Assembly (NCBI RefSeq): GCF_007829885.1
Contig: NZ_VIWW01000003.1
Location: 186,001 to 250,000, forward strand
Length of the DNA: 64,000 nt
From: Streptomyces brevispora
GTDB lineage: Bacteria; Actinomycetota; Actinomycetes; Streptomycetales; Streptomycetaceae
Direction of reading: 5' to 3'
The notes beneath the pieces are model-generated. The model was not told the origin of the DNA. It saw nothing but the letters and a program-made list of their open reading frames with translations, and made no database searches. A program made the position numbers and the translations under genes. Below are positions 35,541 to 44,687 of this stretch, one piece after another (within the stretch, counting starts at the first letter, position 1; each line of letters opens with the position of its first letter).

Positions 35541-37568
35541 GTGATCGACAATGACCCGTACCTGTGGCTGGAAGACGTTGAGGGTGAGGCCGCGCTCGCG
35601 TGGGTGGCCGAGCGGAACGCCGAGACGGCGGCCGCGCTGGCCACCGGCGCCGATTTCGCTTCCCTGAAGGACCGCCTGCGGGAGGTGCTCGACGCCTCGG
35701 ACCGTATCCCCTACACGGTCCGTCGCGGAGCGTACCTCTACAACTTCTGGCGGGACGCCGGGCACGTGCGGGGTGTGTGGCGGCGTACGACGCTGGAGCA
35801 GTACCGCAAGGACACTCCCGAGTGGGAGGTCATCCTCGACGTCGACGCGCTCGCCGCCGCGGAGGGCGAGAAGTGGCTGTGGGCGGGCGCGCGGGTACGG
35901 CATCCCGAGTACGACAGGGCACTGGTGTGCCTGTCGCGCGACGGGGGTGACGCCGTAGTGGTCCGCGAGTTCGACCTCGCCACCCGCACGTTTGTCGAGG
36001 ACGGCTTCCAGGTGGCGGAGGCGAAGACCCGAATCGGCTGGATCGACGCCGACACCGTCTTCATCGGAACCGACCTCGGGCCGGGTTCGCTGACCGATTC
36101 CGGCTACCCGCGCACGGTTCGCAGGTGGCGACGTGGTACGCCACCGGAGGAGGCCGTCCTGGTCTTCGAGGGCCGGTCGGCAGACGTGTCGGCCGGGGCC
36201 TGGCACGACAGCACACCCGGTTTCGAACGGGACTTCGTCTTCCGGCTGCTGGACTTCCACCGCAGCGAGACGTACCTCCTGGCCCCGGACGCCTCGCTCG
36301 TCAGGATCGACGTTCCGGACGACGCCGACTCCTATGCCCATCGCGAGCATCTGATCGTGAGCCTGAAGTCCGAATGGCTCGGACACCGGGCGGGCTCCCT
36401 GCTGGCGTTCGGCTTCGACGCCTTCCTGGCGGGCGACCGCACCGCGGAGGTGCTGTTCACCCCGGATGAGCGGACAGCCCTGTCCGGGCACTCCTGGACC
36501 CGTCACCACCTGATCCTGGAGACGATGCGTGACGTCAGCACCCGCATCGAGGTGCTCACCCCGAGCCCCGGCGGTGGGTGGGCGCGCAAACCGCTCGCGG
36601 ACGTCCCGGCGCTGTCCGCGGTCACCGTCGTCGACACGGACCCGGACATCTCCGACGAGTACTTCCTGGACGTGTCGGGGTTCCTGCAGCCGTCCACCCT
36701 GTACCACGGACAGGTCGGCGCCGGCTCGGAGATCCTCAAGCAGGCTCCGGCCCACTTCGACACCACGGGTCTCGCGGCGGAGCAGTTCTTCGCGAGCTCC
36801 CTGGACGGCACACGGGTGCCGTACTTCGTGATCGGCCCCGACCGTTCCGCCCCCGGCCCCGCCCTGCTCTACGGATACGGAGGCTTCGAGGTCTCCCTCA
36901 CCCCCTCCTACGGGGCGTTGACGGGCCGGGCGTGGCTGGAGCGCGGTGGCACCTACGTGATCGCGAACATCCGGGGCGGCGGCGAGTACGGACCGGGCTG
37001 GCACCGGGCCGCACTCGGCGCCGACCGGTCACGAGCCTTCGAGGACTTCGCGGCCGTCGCCTCGGACCTCGTCGCGCGGGGCATCACCACCCCGGCGATG
37101 CTGGGCGCCGCGGGCGGGAGCAACGGCGGCCTGCTCATGGGCGCGATGGTCACCCGCTACCCGCACCTGTTCGGTGCGATCGTTGCCAAGGTGCCGCTCC
37201 TGGACATGCTCCGCTTCCATGAACTCCTCGCCGGTGCATCGTGGACCGCCGAGTACGGCAACCCGGACAACGAAGCCGACCGCCCCCACCTCCGTGCGCT
37301 CTCGCCCTACCACCAGTTCACCGCGGACCGGGTCTACCCGCCGGTGCTCCTGACGACCTCCACCCGGGACGACCGCGTCCACCCGGGCCACGCGCGCAAG
37401 GCGGCGGCACGGCTGCGTGAACTCGGCCACCCGGTCCTCCTCCACGAGAACACCGGTGGTGGCCATGCGGGCGCCGGCGACAACGAACAGTCAGCCCACA
37501 ACAACGCCCTGACACACACCTTCTTGTGGCAGCACCTCACTCAACAGGTTCGGCCGGCCTCGGGCTGA
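35541..37568 (+). CDS. Prolyl oligopeptidase family serine peptidase (S9A)
   Basis: A 675-residue cytoplasmic peptidase. The N-terminal NDPYLWLEDVEGEAALAWV begins a seven-bladed propeller (to about residue 430). The alpha/beta hydrolase domain holds GGSNGG with Ser527, TRDDRVHPGHA with Asp610/611, and GGGHAG with His642 as the catalytic triad. It cleaves short peptides after Pro. The GTG at 35541 was taken as start because the family signature follows at once; an ATG at 35499 and longer forms lack support. Its last 32 bases overlap the convergent transporter gene. Confidence 0.92.
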   Translation: MIDNDPYLWLEDVEGEAALAWVAERNAETAAALATGADFASLKDRLREVLDASDRIPYTVRRGAYLYNFWRDAGHVRGVWRRTTLEQYRKDTPEWEVILDVDALAAAEGEKWLWAGARVRHPEYDRALVCLSRDGGDAVVVREFDLATRTFVEDGFQVAEAKTRIGWIDADTVFIGTDLGPGSLTDSGYPRTVRRWRRGTPPEEAVLVFEGRSADVSAGAWHDSTPGFERDFVFRLLDFHRSETYLLAPDASLVRIDVPDDADSYAHREHLIVSLKSEWLGHRAGSLLAFGFDAFLAGDRTAEVLFTPDERTALSGHSWTRHHLILETMRDVSTRIEVLTPSPGGGWARKPLADVPALSAVTVVDTDPDISDEYFLDVSGFLQPSTLYHGQVGAGSEILKQAPAHFDTTGLAAEQFFASSLDGTRVPYFVIGPDRSAPGPALLYGYGGFEVSLTPSYGALTGRAWLERGGTYVIANIRGGGEYGPGWHRAALGADRSRAFEDFAAVASDLVARGITTPAMLGAAGGSNGGLLMGAMVTRYPHLFGAIVAKVPLLDMLRFHELLAGASWTAEYGNPDNEADRPHLRALSPYHQFTADRVYPPVLLTTSTRDDRVHPGHARKAAARLRELGHPVLLHENTGGGHAGAGDNEQSAHNNALTHTFLWQHLTQQVRPASG

Positions 37569-38946
37569 CCGTGCGGGCGTCCGCGGTTACCACCGCGGGC
37601 GCCGCCTGATCTGTCGCCGGCTCGATGCCCGCGAGATCCCGGTGCCGGGTCTCCTTGGCACAGACGACCGCCAGCACGGTGACGAGCACCGCGGCGATGA
37701 CGTACAGCGCGATGGGCGTCGAGCTGTCGTAGTCCGCGAGCAGCGCGGTGGCGATGAGCGGAGCCGGGGCTCCGGCCGCGACCGACGAGAACTGTGCGCC
37801 GATCGACGCGCCCGAGTACCGCATCCGGGTCGCGAACATCTCGGAGAAGAAGGCTGCCTGTGGCGCGTACATCGCTCCGTGGAAGATCAGCCCGACGGTC
37901 ACGGCGAGCAGCAGACTGCCGAAGCTCCGGGTGTCGATCAGCGCGAAGAACGGGAACATCCACAGCCCGACCCCGACCGCACCGACCAGATAGACGGGCC
38001 TGCGCCCGACCCGGTCGGACAGCGCGCCCCACATCGGGATGACGGCGAAGTGAACGGCCGAGGCGATGAGGACGGCGTTGAGCGCGGTCTGCTTGCTCAG
38101 ATCGGCCGATGTCGTCGCGTAGACGAGGATGAACGCCGTGATGACGTAGTAGCTGATGTTCTCCGCCATCCTGGCGCCCATGGCGATCAGCACATCCCGC
38201 CAGTGATGCCGCAGCACGGCCACCACCGGCATCTTCTCCGTCGCCCCGGCAGCGGCCTTGCGCTCCGCGGCCTGTGCCAACGCGGCCTTGAACAGGGGCG
38301 ACTCATCGACGGAGAGACGAATCCACAAACCGATGACGACCAGCACACCGGAGAGCAGGAAGGGAATACGCCACCCCCAGGTCTCGAAGGCCGAGTCCGA
38401 CAGCACCGCGGTGAGCGCGGAGAGCACCCCGGTGGCGAGCAACTGCCCGGCCGGCGCACCGGTCTGCGGCCACGAGGCCCAGAACCCCCGCCGCCTGGCG
38501 TCCCCATGCTCCGACACCAGCAGTACGGCCCCGCCCCACTCGCCGCCGAGGGCGAAGCCCTGTACCAGCCGGAGCACGGTGAGCAGCACCGGAGCGGCGG
38601 CCCCGACGGTGGCATGAGTCGGCAGCAGCCCGATCGCGAAGGTCGCCCCGCCCATCATCAACAGGCTGAGCACCAGCAGTTTCTTGCGCCCGAGCCGGTC
38701 GCCGTAGTGCCCGAAGACCAGCGCGCCGATAGGCCGGGCGGCGAAACCGACGGCGTAGGTGAGGAAGGACAGGAGGGTGCCGACGAGCGGGTCGGAATCG
38801 GGGAAGAACAGCTTGTTGAAGACGAGGGCGGCGGCTGATCCGTAGAGGAAGAAGTCGTACCACTCGATGGTCGTGCCGATGAGGCTGGCGGCGACGATGC
38901 GTTTGAGGCTGGCGGGGGGTGGGGGAGCGGTTGCTGTGGAGGCCAT
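37537..38946 (-). CDS. MFS transporter, metabolite:H+ symporter (MHS) family
   Basis: A 469-residue, 12-helix symporter. The MHS hallmarks are IGTTIEWYDFFLYGSAAALV in helix 1, GHYGDRLGRKKLLVLSLLMM in loop 2-3, GFALGGEWGGAVLLVSEH and WRIPFLLSG. The family imports organic acids or osmolytes such as shikimate, alpha-ketoglutarate, citrate and proline/betaine; substrate cannot be chosen here. The start at 38946 was used; an in-frame ATG 48 bases upstream exists, but the N-terminus then becomes atypical. It is convergent with the oligopeptidase, whose end it overlaps. Confidence 0.92.
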   Translation of the reverse strand: MASTATAPPPPASLKRIVAASLIGTTIEWYDFFLYGSAAALVFNKLFFPDSDPLVGTLLSFLTYAVGFAARPIGALVFGHYGDRLGRKKLLVLSLLMMGGATFAIGLLPTHATVGAAAPVLLTVLRLVQGFALGGEWGGAVLLVSEHGDARRRGFWASWPQTGAPAGQLLATGVLSALTAVLSDSAFETWGWRIPFLLSGVLVVIGLWIRLSVDESPLFKAALAQAAERKAAAGATEKMPVVAVLRHHWRDVLIAMGARMAENISYYVITAFILVYATTSADLSKQTALNAVLIASAVHFAVIPMWGALSDRVGRRPVYLVGAVGVGLWMFPFFALIDTRSFGSLLLAVTVGLIFHGAMYAPQAAFFSEMFATRMRYSGASIGAQFSSVAAGAPAPLIATALLADYDSSTPIALYVIAAVLVTVLAVVCAKETRHRDLAGIEPATDQAAPAVVTADARTVSPRPAEPVE

Positions 38947-39160
38947 GGACGCCACTTCCTCGTGTGCGGTGGGGACGGGTACGTGTCGGCACACGGTAGA
39001 AACACGCAGTTCAGGCGCACATGTGGCGGGGTGACATAGTTCGGGGTCCGGCTATGCGCGCGGCCACCATGCCGGGTGCGGGAGGGGCGGTTCAGGGGGG
39101 CGGAGGCAGTCGAAACGAGCGCCGTCCGGGACGCGTAGTTCGTGGCGGTTCGACGATGCG

Positions 39161-39236
39161 GTGCTGACTCCCGTGCTGGTTTGGTGCTGACTAAAAGCCC
39201 ACCTCATCACCCGTTCTCACCTGTCCCGTGCTGACT
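39161..39236 (+). repeat. Three direct repeats of GTGCTGACT
   Basis: Identical 9-mers start at 39161, 39184 and 39228, spaced 23 and 44 bases apart, i.e. about two and four helical turns, on the same face of the helix. They could be binding sites for a recombinase or regulator. No adjacent integrase is intact. Confidence 0.7.
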
Positions 39237-39493
39237 ACGCTCCGTTGAACTCGGGCATCTTGGGACTGATCGGCCCAGGACCGTTGCGCGGTAGGTGACC
39301 TGACTGATAGACCGGCCCGGCTTTGCCGCTCGATTCTGCGGGCACGGACAAAGCGCTGCGCCTGGGTGTGGTGCGCGTTCGGCCCGGCAGATTCTTCGTC
39401 GGCTGGTGGTTCATGACTGCCGTTGCTCCTGGCCTGCGGCTAAGGGGGGAATCGTCTACTGCTGGGCCGAGTTGGTCCGCACCTGGTCCGGAT

Positions 39494-39540
39494 CGTGGTG
39501 CGTGGTGCGTGGTGCGTGGTGGGTGGTGCGTGGTACGTGG
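39494..39540. repeat. 7-bp tandem repeat (CGTGGTG)n
   Basis: Four exact copies of CGTGGTG from 39494 are followed by near copies (GGTGGTG, CGTGGTA, CGTGG), about 6.5 units in all. It lies outside any supported gene and just upstream of a decayed reading frame. Confidence 0.9.
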
Positions 39541-39576
39541 CGCTGAGGCGCGAGCCCTGCGATACGGCATGGCGTG

Positions 39577-40050
39577 ATGACGGCGACCAACGAGGCAGGT
39601 GGCGCAGACCGTACCCAGGCACTCTTGTGGGTCTGCCCCGAGGGTCCACTGTCGGCGCCGCCCATCGACACCGGGGCTCAGGTGCTGCCCTTCGACGACC
39701 TCCTGGCAGGGGAGCGGTCGGACAAGGCGGCGAGATTCCACTTCGCCACCTCGTCGACTTGCAGGACACCAAGCTGGACACGGCGATCCGCGAGCAGACG
39801 GAACGGCTGGCCGATCTCAAGACCACCTTCGTTCCACGGGGGGTCCAGGAGGTCTCCGGCCTTCTTGAGGACCGGCCGCGCATGGACCCTCTGGGTCGGC
39901 CCCAACCCGGACAAGCCCACCTGGACCATCGCGACGTCCCCCCACGCCCCCAGCTCGCTCCCCTGGCCGATCTGTCCGAGACCCTCGCCCACGGAGCCTG
40001 CCTCCACCGCCCGCGAACTGCGGGCCCGAACCCAGGACAGTCCGCGTCCC
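39577..40050 (+). pseudogene. Frameshifted relic of an unidentified gene
   Basis: From the ATG at 39577 one frame reads TQALLWVCPEGPLSAPPIDT, then VLPFDDLLAGERSDKAARFH, with good codon bias. Near 39745 the protein-like sequence moves to another frame, LVDLQDTKLDTAIREQTERL, then ADLKTTFVPRGVQEVSGLLE. A second change near 39870 leads to WVGPNPDKPTW. No single frame spans these parts. I do not recognise the parent family. It lies directly after the tandem-repeat tract and may share the history of the IS remnant 900 bases further on. Confidence 0.45.
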
Positions 40051-40229
40051 CAGATCGCGCCCTCGCGGCCAGCCGTTCATGTCAGGAGCGTGGGTCGGTA
40101 ACGGGCAAGTGGCCGGGCGGTCGCGGTGGGCGGGCTTGGTCAAGGGCCGCCTGGCGCGTTTCTGCTGGGGTGGGCGGCCGGGGCGTGTCGGCCTGGGAGA
40201 CGGCCGAAGGCTGAGCTCCGCGTTGCCGC

Positions 40230-40841
40230 TCAGGCCGTGCTCGTGCCGCCCGCATCAGGGTGGACGGCACCCCTGACATGCGGTTCAGCAGCTGTCAGAA
40301 CGCTCCAGCTGGCGCCACCGTCAAGGCGTTTCCATGTGGATACAGGGCGGGCTTCCATGGTTACTGTCGCGGTGTTCTGGTCCGTCTCGATAGAGATACT
40401 CAGTTTCACCGGATTGGCGAGCGAACTTGCGCAGACGAGGCTGAGCTTCCCGTGCGTGAACTCCTGGACCTCGTCGATCCGGGTGAACGGCGCCTGCTTG
40501 AGGGCGTGCAGCACGCTGTCGGTGAGCTGATAGGCGGTGGTTCCGACGGGGACTGATGCGCGGAACACGGTGGTGCGGGTACCGGCTGCGGCGTCGGGGG
40601 ACAGCGTCAGTCCATGACGGGAGGCCGTACGCCGGGCATGCAATGTGTTGGACGTGGCGATCACGCCGGCCAGGACGACGCCGACCAGGAGGCCGCCGAG
40701 CGCCCCTCGCCGCAGTGCGATCGACCAGGCGTTCGAGTCCTCCGATATCAGCACTCCGGCCATGGCCGCCCCGCTGACAACGGCGGCCGAGGCGGCGGCC
40801 ACTGCGGTGCGACGCACAATCGCGAACCAATAGCGAAACAT
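40230..40841 (-). CDS. Hypothetical membrane protein, two N-terminal TM helices
   Basis: A 203-residue protein. Two hydrophobic segments (about 8-32 and 45-64, the latter LGGLLVGVVLAGVIA) anchor a cytoplasmic or external domain of about 140 residues with beta-rich stretches (TTVFRASVPVGTTAYQLTDS; NPVKLSISIETDQ; TATVTMEARPVSTWKRLDGG). The pattern VLHALKQAPFTRIDEVQ resembles other orphan Streptomyces membrane proteins, but I cannot name a family. ATG 40841 is the first start. The gene stands alone next to an IS fragment, and its third-position GC is a little lower than the housekeeping genes nearby. Confidence 0.7.
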   Translation of the reverse strand: MFRYWFAIVRRTAVAAASAAVVSGAAMAGVLISEDSNAWSIALRRGALGGLLVGVVLAGVIATSNTLHARRTASRHGLTLSPDAAAGTRTTVFRASVPVGTTAYQLTDSVLHALKQAPFTRIDEVQEFTHGKLSLVCASSLANPVKLSISIETDQNTATVTMEARPVSTWKRLDGGASWSVLTAAEPHVRGAVHPDAGGTSTA

Positions 40842-40874
40842 GAGTGGAGTCCCGGTTTCTGTGTGAAGGGTTGA

Positions 40875-41122
40875 TCAGAATACGTCCGGGCCCGGCGGTC
40901 GCGCCGCCGGGCCCGGACAGGCTGCGGGAGGTCGTGAACGCGATCTTCTACCAGAACCGGACGGGCTGTCAGTGGTGCTATCCGCCTCATGATCTGCCGG
41001 CCTGGTCGGCGGTGTTCTACTACTTCGCGCTGTGGCGTCAGGACGGGCTTGACCAGCGGATCCAGGAACTTCTGCGCTGTCAGGTGCGGGAGAAGCGCGA
41101 ATCCTTCGAGGTGGTCGCGTGA
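40875..41122 (+). pseudogene. Truncated IS5-type transposase fragment
   Basis: The reading frame contains LREVVNAIFYQNRTGCQW, PPHDLPAWSAVFYYFALW and RIQELLRCQVREKR. These match the N-terminal DUF4096 part of IS5-family (IS112-like) Streptomyces transposases. The usual first 40 residues and the whole catalytic DDE part after QVREK are missing. The frame ends in an unrelated ESFEVVA tail whose stop overlaps the next gene. No terminal inverted repeats are visible. The piece is a relic, not a functional element. Confidence 0.85.
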
Positions 41123-41619
41123 ACGGCACCGAACTCCTGGCCACCCTCCAGGCCCAGCAGGACAAGGCCACCGCCCGGGCCGGCGAACTACGCGACCGGA
41201 TCGAGAACCTCACCGCCGGCCTCGCCGAGGCAGACGCCCGTCTCGCAGAGCTGGTCACGGCCAGGAAGGTGATCGCCGAACTCGCGCCGGCCGGGCACGA
41301 ACCCGATCCGCCCCAACAGGCCACCACCTACCAAACCATCGTGAACGCCTTCAACCAGCACCCCGACCAGACATTCCGAGTCCGCGAACTGCACGAACTC
41401 CTAGGCATGCCTACCGGCGACCCAGCCGTCAACGTGGCCCGAAGCCGCCTCGGCCGGCTCACCCGCCAAGGCTTCCTCACCCAACCCGGACGAGGCCGCT
41501 ACAAGAAACGGACTCAACGCCCTCTCAGGCGGTTCGTGAGTGGTGCGGCGGACGGTGCTGCCGCGTCCGGTGTCGAAGCGGAGGGCGACCGGAGTCGTGA
41601 TCGTGGCTGCGGACGGTGA
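41119..41619 (+). CDS. Hypothetical protein: coiled coil plus winged-helix-like domain
   Basis: A 166-residue protein translated from a GTG that overlaps the stop of the transposase relic. Residues 1-55 form a strong coiled coil (ELLATLQAQQDKATARAGEL, then LAEADARLAELVTARKVIAE). Residues 70-130 look like a winged helix for DNA binding (TYQTIVNAFNQHPDQTFRVR; VARSRLGRLTRQGFLTQPGR). The last 35 residues are low complexity and may be read-through past an original end near RYKKRT. Similar coiled-coil/winged-helix genes accompany mobile DNA in Streptomyces, in my recollection. Function is unknown. Confidence 0.6.
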   Translation: MNGTELLATLQAQQDKATARAGELRDRIENLTAGLAEADARLAELVTARKVIAELAPAGHEPDPPQQATTYQTIVNAFNQHPDQTFRVRELHELLGMPTGDPAVNVARSRLGRLTRQGFLTQPGRGRYKKRTQRPLRRFVSGAADGAAASGVEAEGDRSRDRGCGR

Positions 41620-41695
41620 GGAAGTCGGTTCGGAGATGCCCCGGTTGATCGGCTGGGCGCGATCCTGACCACGCTTCCGGTCTCACGGGGAATGA

Positions 41696-41730
41696 GCGCG
41701 GGCCCGCCCCGTGGTGGGACGGGCCCGCGC
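41696..41730. terminator. GC-rich hairpin after the small secreted protein gene
   Basis: Arms 41696-41710 and 41716-41730 (15 bp with one G-T-type mismatch) around a 5-base loop, 13 bases downstream of the stop of the minus-strand gene at 41743. The position and strength fit a rho-independent-like Streptomyces terminator without U-tract. Confidence 0.65.
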
Positions 41731-41742
41731 GGTGAGGCGTGG

Positions 41743-42003
41743 TCAGTGGCGGTTGAGCCACTCGGCGTAGAAGCTGCCGCCCTCGGCCTTCAGGTTCGCC
41801 TTGTCCTGCTTGGCGTAGGTGATGCCGTAGGGGCCGCCGATGTTGAAGTACTCCGAGTTCACACGCGAAGCGTCGATCTCGAAGTAGCTGGCGGCGATCT
41901 TGCCGGACTCCTCGCCGCCGCGGTCGTGTGCGGCGGCCGGGGCGGCAGCCATGAAACCTGCTACGGCAACGGTGGCCAGGGAGATTGCGATACGGCGAAG
42001 CAT
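41743..42003 (-). CDS. Small secreted protein, 86 aa
   Basis: An 86-residue exported protein. Its Sec signal peptide is a basic start (MLRRIA), a hydrophobic core and the cleavage-type sequence APAAAHD near residue 26. The mature part of about 60 residues is polar and contains SYFEIDASRVNSEYFNIGGP and QDKANLKAEGGSFYAEW, with no cysteines. No family was recognised. A strong hairpin follows the stop. It probably acts outside the cell or in the wall. Confidence 0.78.
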   Translation of the reverse strand: MLRRIAISLATVAVAGFMAAAPAAAHDRGGEESGKIAASYFEIDASRVNSEYFNIGGPYGITYAKQDKANLKAEGGSFYAEWLNRH

Positions 42004-42653
42004 GGGTCACTCCATGTGTCGTACGTCACGGGTAGTGCGGTCGATTCACCATGACCCGGGCAACGCAGTGACCGGAAAGGACACACCCGTCCCCCGTCAC
42101 GAGATACACCGAACGGACACCCTGTTGCTCCAGGTGCCTGTGTGCGGAGGCCCGGAAGAGACCTTTGCGGCCGATCATCTCGCCGGCGAGTCAGGGCAAC
42201 GCACGGGACTGAGGGCGGCGCTTCGGACAACCGCCAACGCGCACTGCGTGATTGGCTGGCAGCCACTGGCCGTGCCGGCAACCACTGGATCAGTGCCGCC
42301 ATGCGTGGACAGGGTGTGAGACCCGGTGGCGGCTCCGCGTCGACCTGGCGTTCAGCGGTCCACAGCGCACCGGCGGCCCCCGCGCCCCTACCGGTGCGGG
42401 CCTGGGCGGTGGTTGGCGCTCTCCTGCCGCGCGGATCCCCGCGTCCCATGGAACCATGCCCCCGGACCAGGGGCGGCCCGGCCTCGCCCGTGTCCTGGAC
42501 GAAGCCGGGCCTTCACCGGCAGGGAACGGGCAGTGATGGCCCACGATCCGCACGGAACACCGCGGATCGATTGGCCGCATCGAGGTCGCCGCCCCGGGCG
42601 CACCGGCCCGCTTGAGGACCTGGAAGCGCGGGTGTTTCCCGACGAGGCGCGAC
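42004..42653. other. Gap without a supported gene
   Basis: The first 60 bases should contain the promoter of the small secreted protein. The rest shows only overlapping open frames typical of high-GC DNA, with no ribosome site or motif. One short plus-strand stretch near 42535-42660 (AHDPHGTPRIDWPHRGR) is faintly protein-like but ends without a recognisable domain. Confidence 0.4.
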
Positions 42654-44021
42654 TCAAGCCGGTTCGGGTACCGGTTCCCGTTCGGGATGCCGTGTTGGTG
42701 CGGCCTTCGGTTCCCACCGGTTGGTGGTGCGTACGTAGCCGTAGATCACCGAGACCATCGCGAGAATGAGAAGGGGTCCGAACACCCATGGATGGTTGGC
42801 CATCTCCACCGGCAGATAGCGGTATGAGACCAGGAGAGCGGCGAAGACGGTTGCGCCGTAGGCGACCAGCTGGATTCCTGAGCGGTCCCAGCCGCGAGCG
42901 AGCGAGCGCAGCGCTGCCTCGATCGTGAGCGTGAACACCACACCGGCGATGATGTCCGCCCCGTAGTGGTAGCCGAAGCCCAGAGTTGCCGCGAGCGTGG
43001 CAATCAGCCAGAACGCGCCGGCGAGTTGCAGAATCCGTGGGCCCTTGCGGGAATGAATGAAGATCGCGGTGGCCCACGCTGTGTGCAGACTGGGCATGCA
43101 GTTGCGTGGGGTGATCTCGTCGAATGACATGTGCTGCGGGGCAACGAGCGGCGGCGGCGTGTTCGGCCACAGGTTGGACACCGCCCAGTGTCCGCCGTCG
43201 GCGCCGTAGGCGAAGATCGGTCCGACCACCGGGAAGATCACGTAGATGCCGGGCCCGAGGAGGCCGATGACCAGGAAGGTGCGCACCAGATGATGGCCCG
43301 GGAAGCGGCGTTCGGCTGCCACGTTGCGCAGTTGGAACAGGGCGACGACGACCGCGGCCACCGCAAGCTGTGTGTAGACGGAGTCGAGGAAACGGGCCCC
43401 GATCGGGCCGGTCGCCGTGACCATGCGGCCCACCAGCCACGACGGGTTGCCCAGCGCGTGATCGGCGATTGCCACGTACTGGTCGAGCACCGCCGGGCGG
43501 GTCTTCGAGGTGATGAGTAGCCAGGTATCGCCGGTCTTGCGGCCGGCCACCAGCAGCAGACCAAGCCCGACACCCTTCAGGAGCAGGACGCGTTCCTGAC
43601 CCGTTCGGCGTGTGAGGGCTATGACCGCATAGGCGACAATCACCCACAACGCGCCGTTACCGAAGGGGTGGCCGTGGGTCGCCCTGGCGTCGGCGGCCCA
43701 CCGCACCAGGAAGATGATGACGTCGATGCCGATTGCGGCACCGGCCGCGATGAACCGTTGCCGCCAGGTGAGTACCACCATCATCAACGCCATGCTGGCG
43801 TACAACAGGAAGCCCGATTGGGGGGCGACTATTACCTCTTGCACCTGGGTGGTCATCGGCCCCGGCAGGCCGTAGCCACGCGCCGTGATCTCCAGTGCGA
43901 TGAGGAATCCAAGGGCCACGACACCTGCCGCGGCCCATAGTATCGCTCGTGATTGACGCCAGGTGGCGAACGTAGTTCTGTAATTTATTCGCGAAAACAC
44001 CCGCGATACTATAGGTATCAA
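42654..44021 (-). CDS. PAP2-superfamily membrane phosphatase/phosphotransferase
   Basis: A 455-residue polytopic membrane protein with about ten hydrophobic segments. The C-terminal half has the PAP2 signature in the Aur1-like order: RNCMPSLHTAWATAIFIHSR with the catalytic His, then GFGYHYGADIIAGVVF with a second His. The family transfers or hydrolyses phosphate esters of lipids (phosphatidate phosphatase, inositol-phosphate transfer). The N-terminal half is an extra membrane domain of unknown role. The TTG at 44021 gives the longest form; a GTG at 44000 directly follows a TATAGT-like -10 element, and a leaderless start there is possible. The Pro/Glu-rich tail is probably disordered. Confidence 0.82.
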   Translation of the reverse strand: MIPIVSRVFSRINYRTTFATWRQSRAILWAAAGVVALGFLIALEITARGYGLPGPMTTQVQEVIVAPQSGFLLYASMALMMVVLTWRQRFIAAGAAIGIDVIIFLVRWAADARATHGHPFGNGALWVIVAYAVIALTRRTGQERVLLLKGVGLGLLLVAGRKTGDTWLLITSKTRPAVLDQYVAIADHALGNPSWLVGRMVTATGPIGARFLDSVYTQLAVAAVVVALFQLRNVAAERRFPGHHLVRTFLVIGLLGPGIYVIFPVVGPIFAYGADGGHWAVSNLWPNTPPPLVAPQHMSFDEITPRNCMPSLHTAWATAIFIHSRKGPRILQLAGAFWLIATLAATLGFGYHYGADIIAGVVFTLTIEAALRSLARGWDRSGIQLVAYGATVFAALLVSYRYLPVEMANHPWVFGPLLILAMVSVIYGYVRTTNRWEPKAAPTRHPEREPVPEPA

Positions 44022-44687
44022 GTGATTGGCCGATTTGTTAGATGTTGATTGAGTAAGTCACTCTTCGCGCCGGAAAGTATGGTTTTCCGGTGAAAGACGG
44101 GCGATGGGAGTGCTCGTCGTGAGTTCGAACATGCTAGCGGAGGGGGTGGCTGGGTTCGCCGTTCGCCGCACGCTCGCAGCAAGACCCTGCCGGCCGGCGC
44201 GGGCCCGGACACTACGGCCAGGCGGCGTGACCACTTGCCACCACCCCGGTCAGGTCTGCACGGGGCGTGGTTGGGGGCAAGCGAGGCTTCCGGCGGAGTG
44301 GGAGGTACCTGTTCCGACAGGCGCCCCGCTGCCGGAACGGGCCCGCTCTCGTGCCGGTGCTGCGAGGCAGCGACCGCGTCAGATCACGCGGAAAGGGTCG
44401 GCGGCGGATAACCGGATGCCGGTGAAATCACGCCTTGCGTGGCGGGCCTCCTCGTCTGTGAGGCCCTGTTGGGCCGGCGAGGCGGCTCTTCCTCCGACGC
44501 CCGGACAGCACGGAGCGCGACTCACCGTGCCGGCGCCCCCTGCCCGTATGACACGGACTGACGCCGTGTCTCACCACCGGCGCCGGAAGGCGGAAGCCCT
44601 GGCGGCAGCGGACCGCGCGCGGGAGCTGTCGTACAGACCGCTGCCGCTCCACACCGCGGGGAGGTTCCGACGTTCAGGTGACTGTCC
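44022..44687. other. A/T-rich promoter region then gene-free stretch
   Basis: Bases about 43975-44085 are clearly richer in A/T than the surroundings and include a TATAGT-like -10 facing the PAP2 gene. The remaining 600 bases hold no frame with a start site or recognised motif. The A/T rise may mark a promoter or foreign DNA. Confidence 0.4.

Larger units (their letters stand above)
38947..39576. other. Gene-free repeat-bearing stretch
   Basis: No coding region is supported. It contains three direct copies of GTGCTGACT (39161, 39184, 39228), a T-rich spacer unlike its neighbours, and a 7-bp tandem array (39494-39540). This mix of short repeats and degenerate frames, followed by two decayed genes, suggests an old insertion or recombination scar. 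Confidence 0.5.

Noticed and set aside
44122..44150. GTTCGAAC resembling a tRNA T-loop
   Set aside because: No cloverleaf can be drawn around it: acceptor and anticodon stems are absent.
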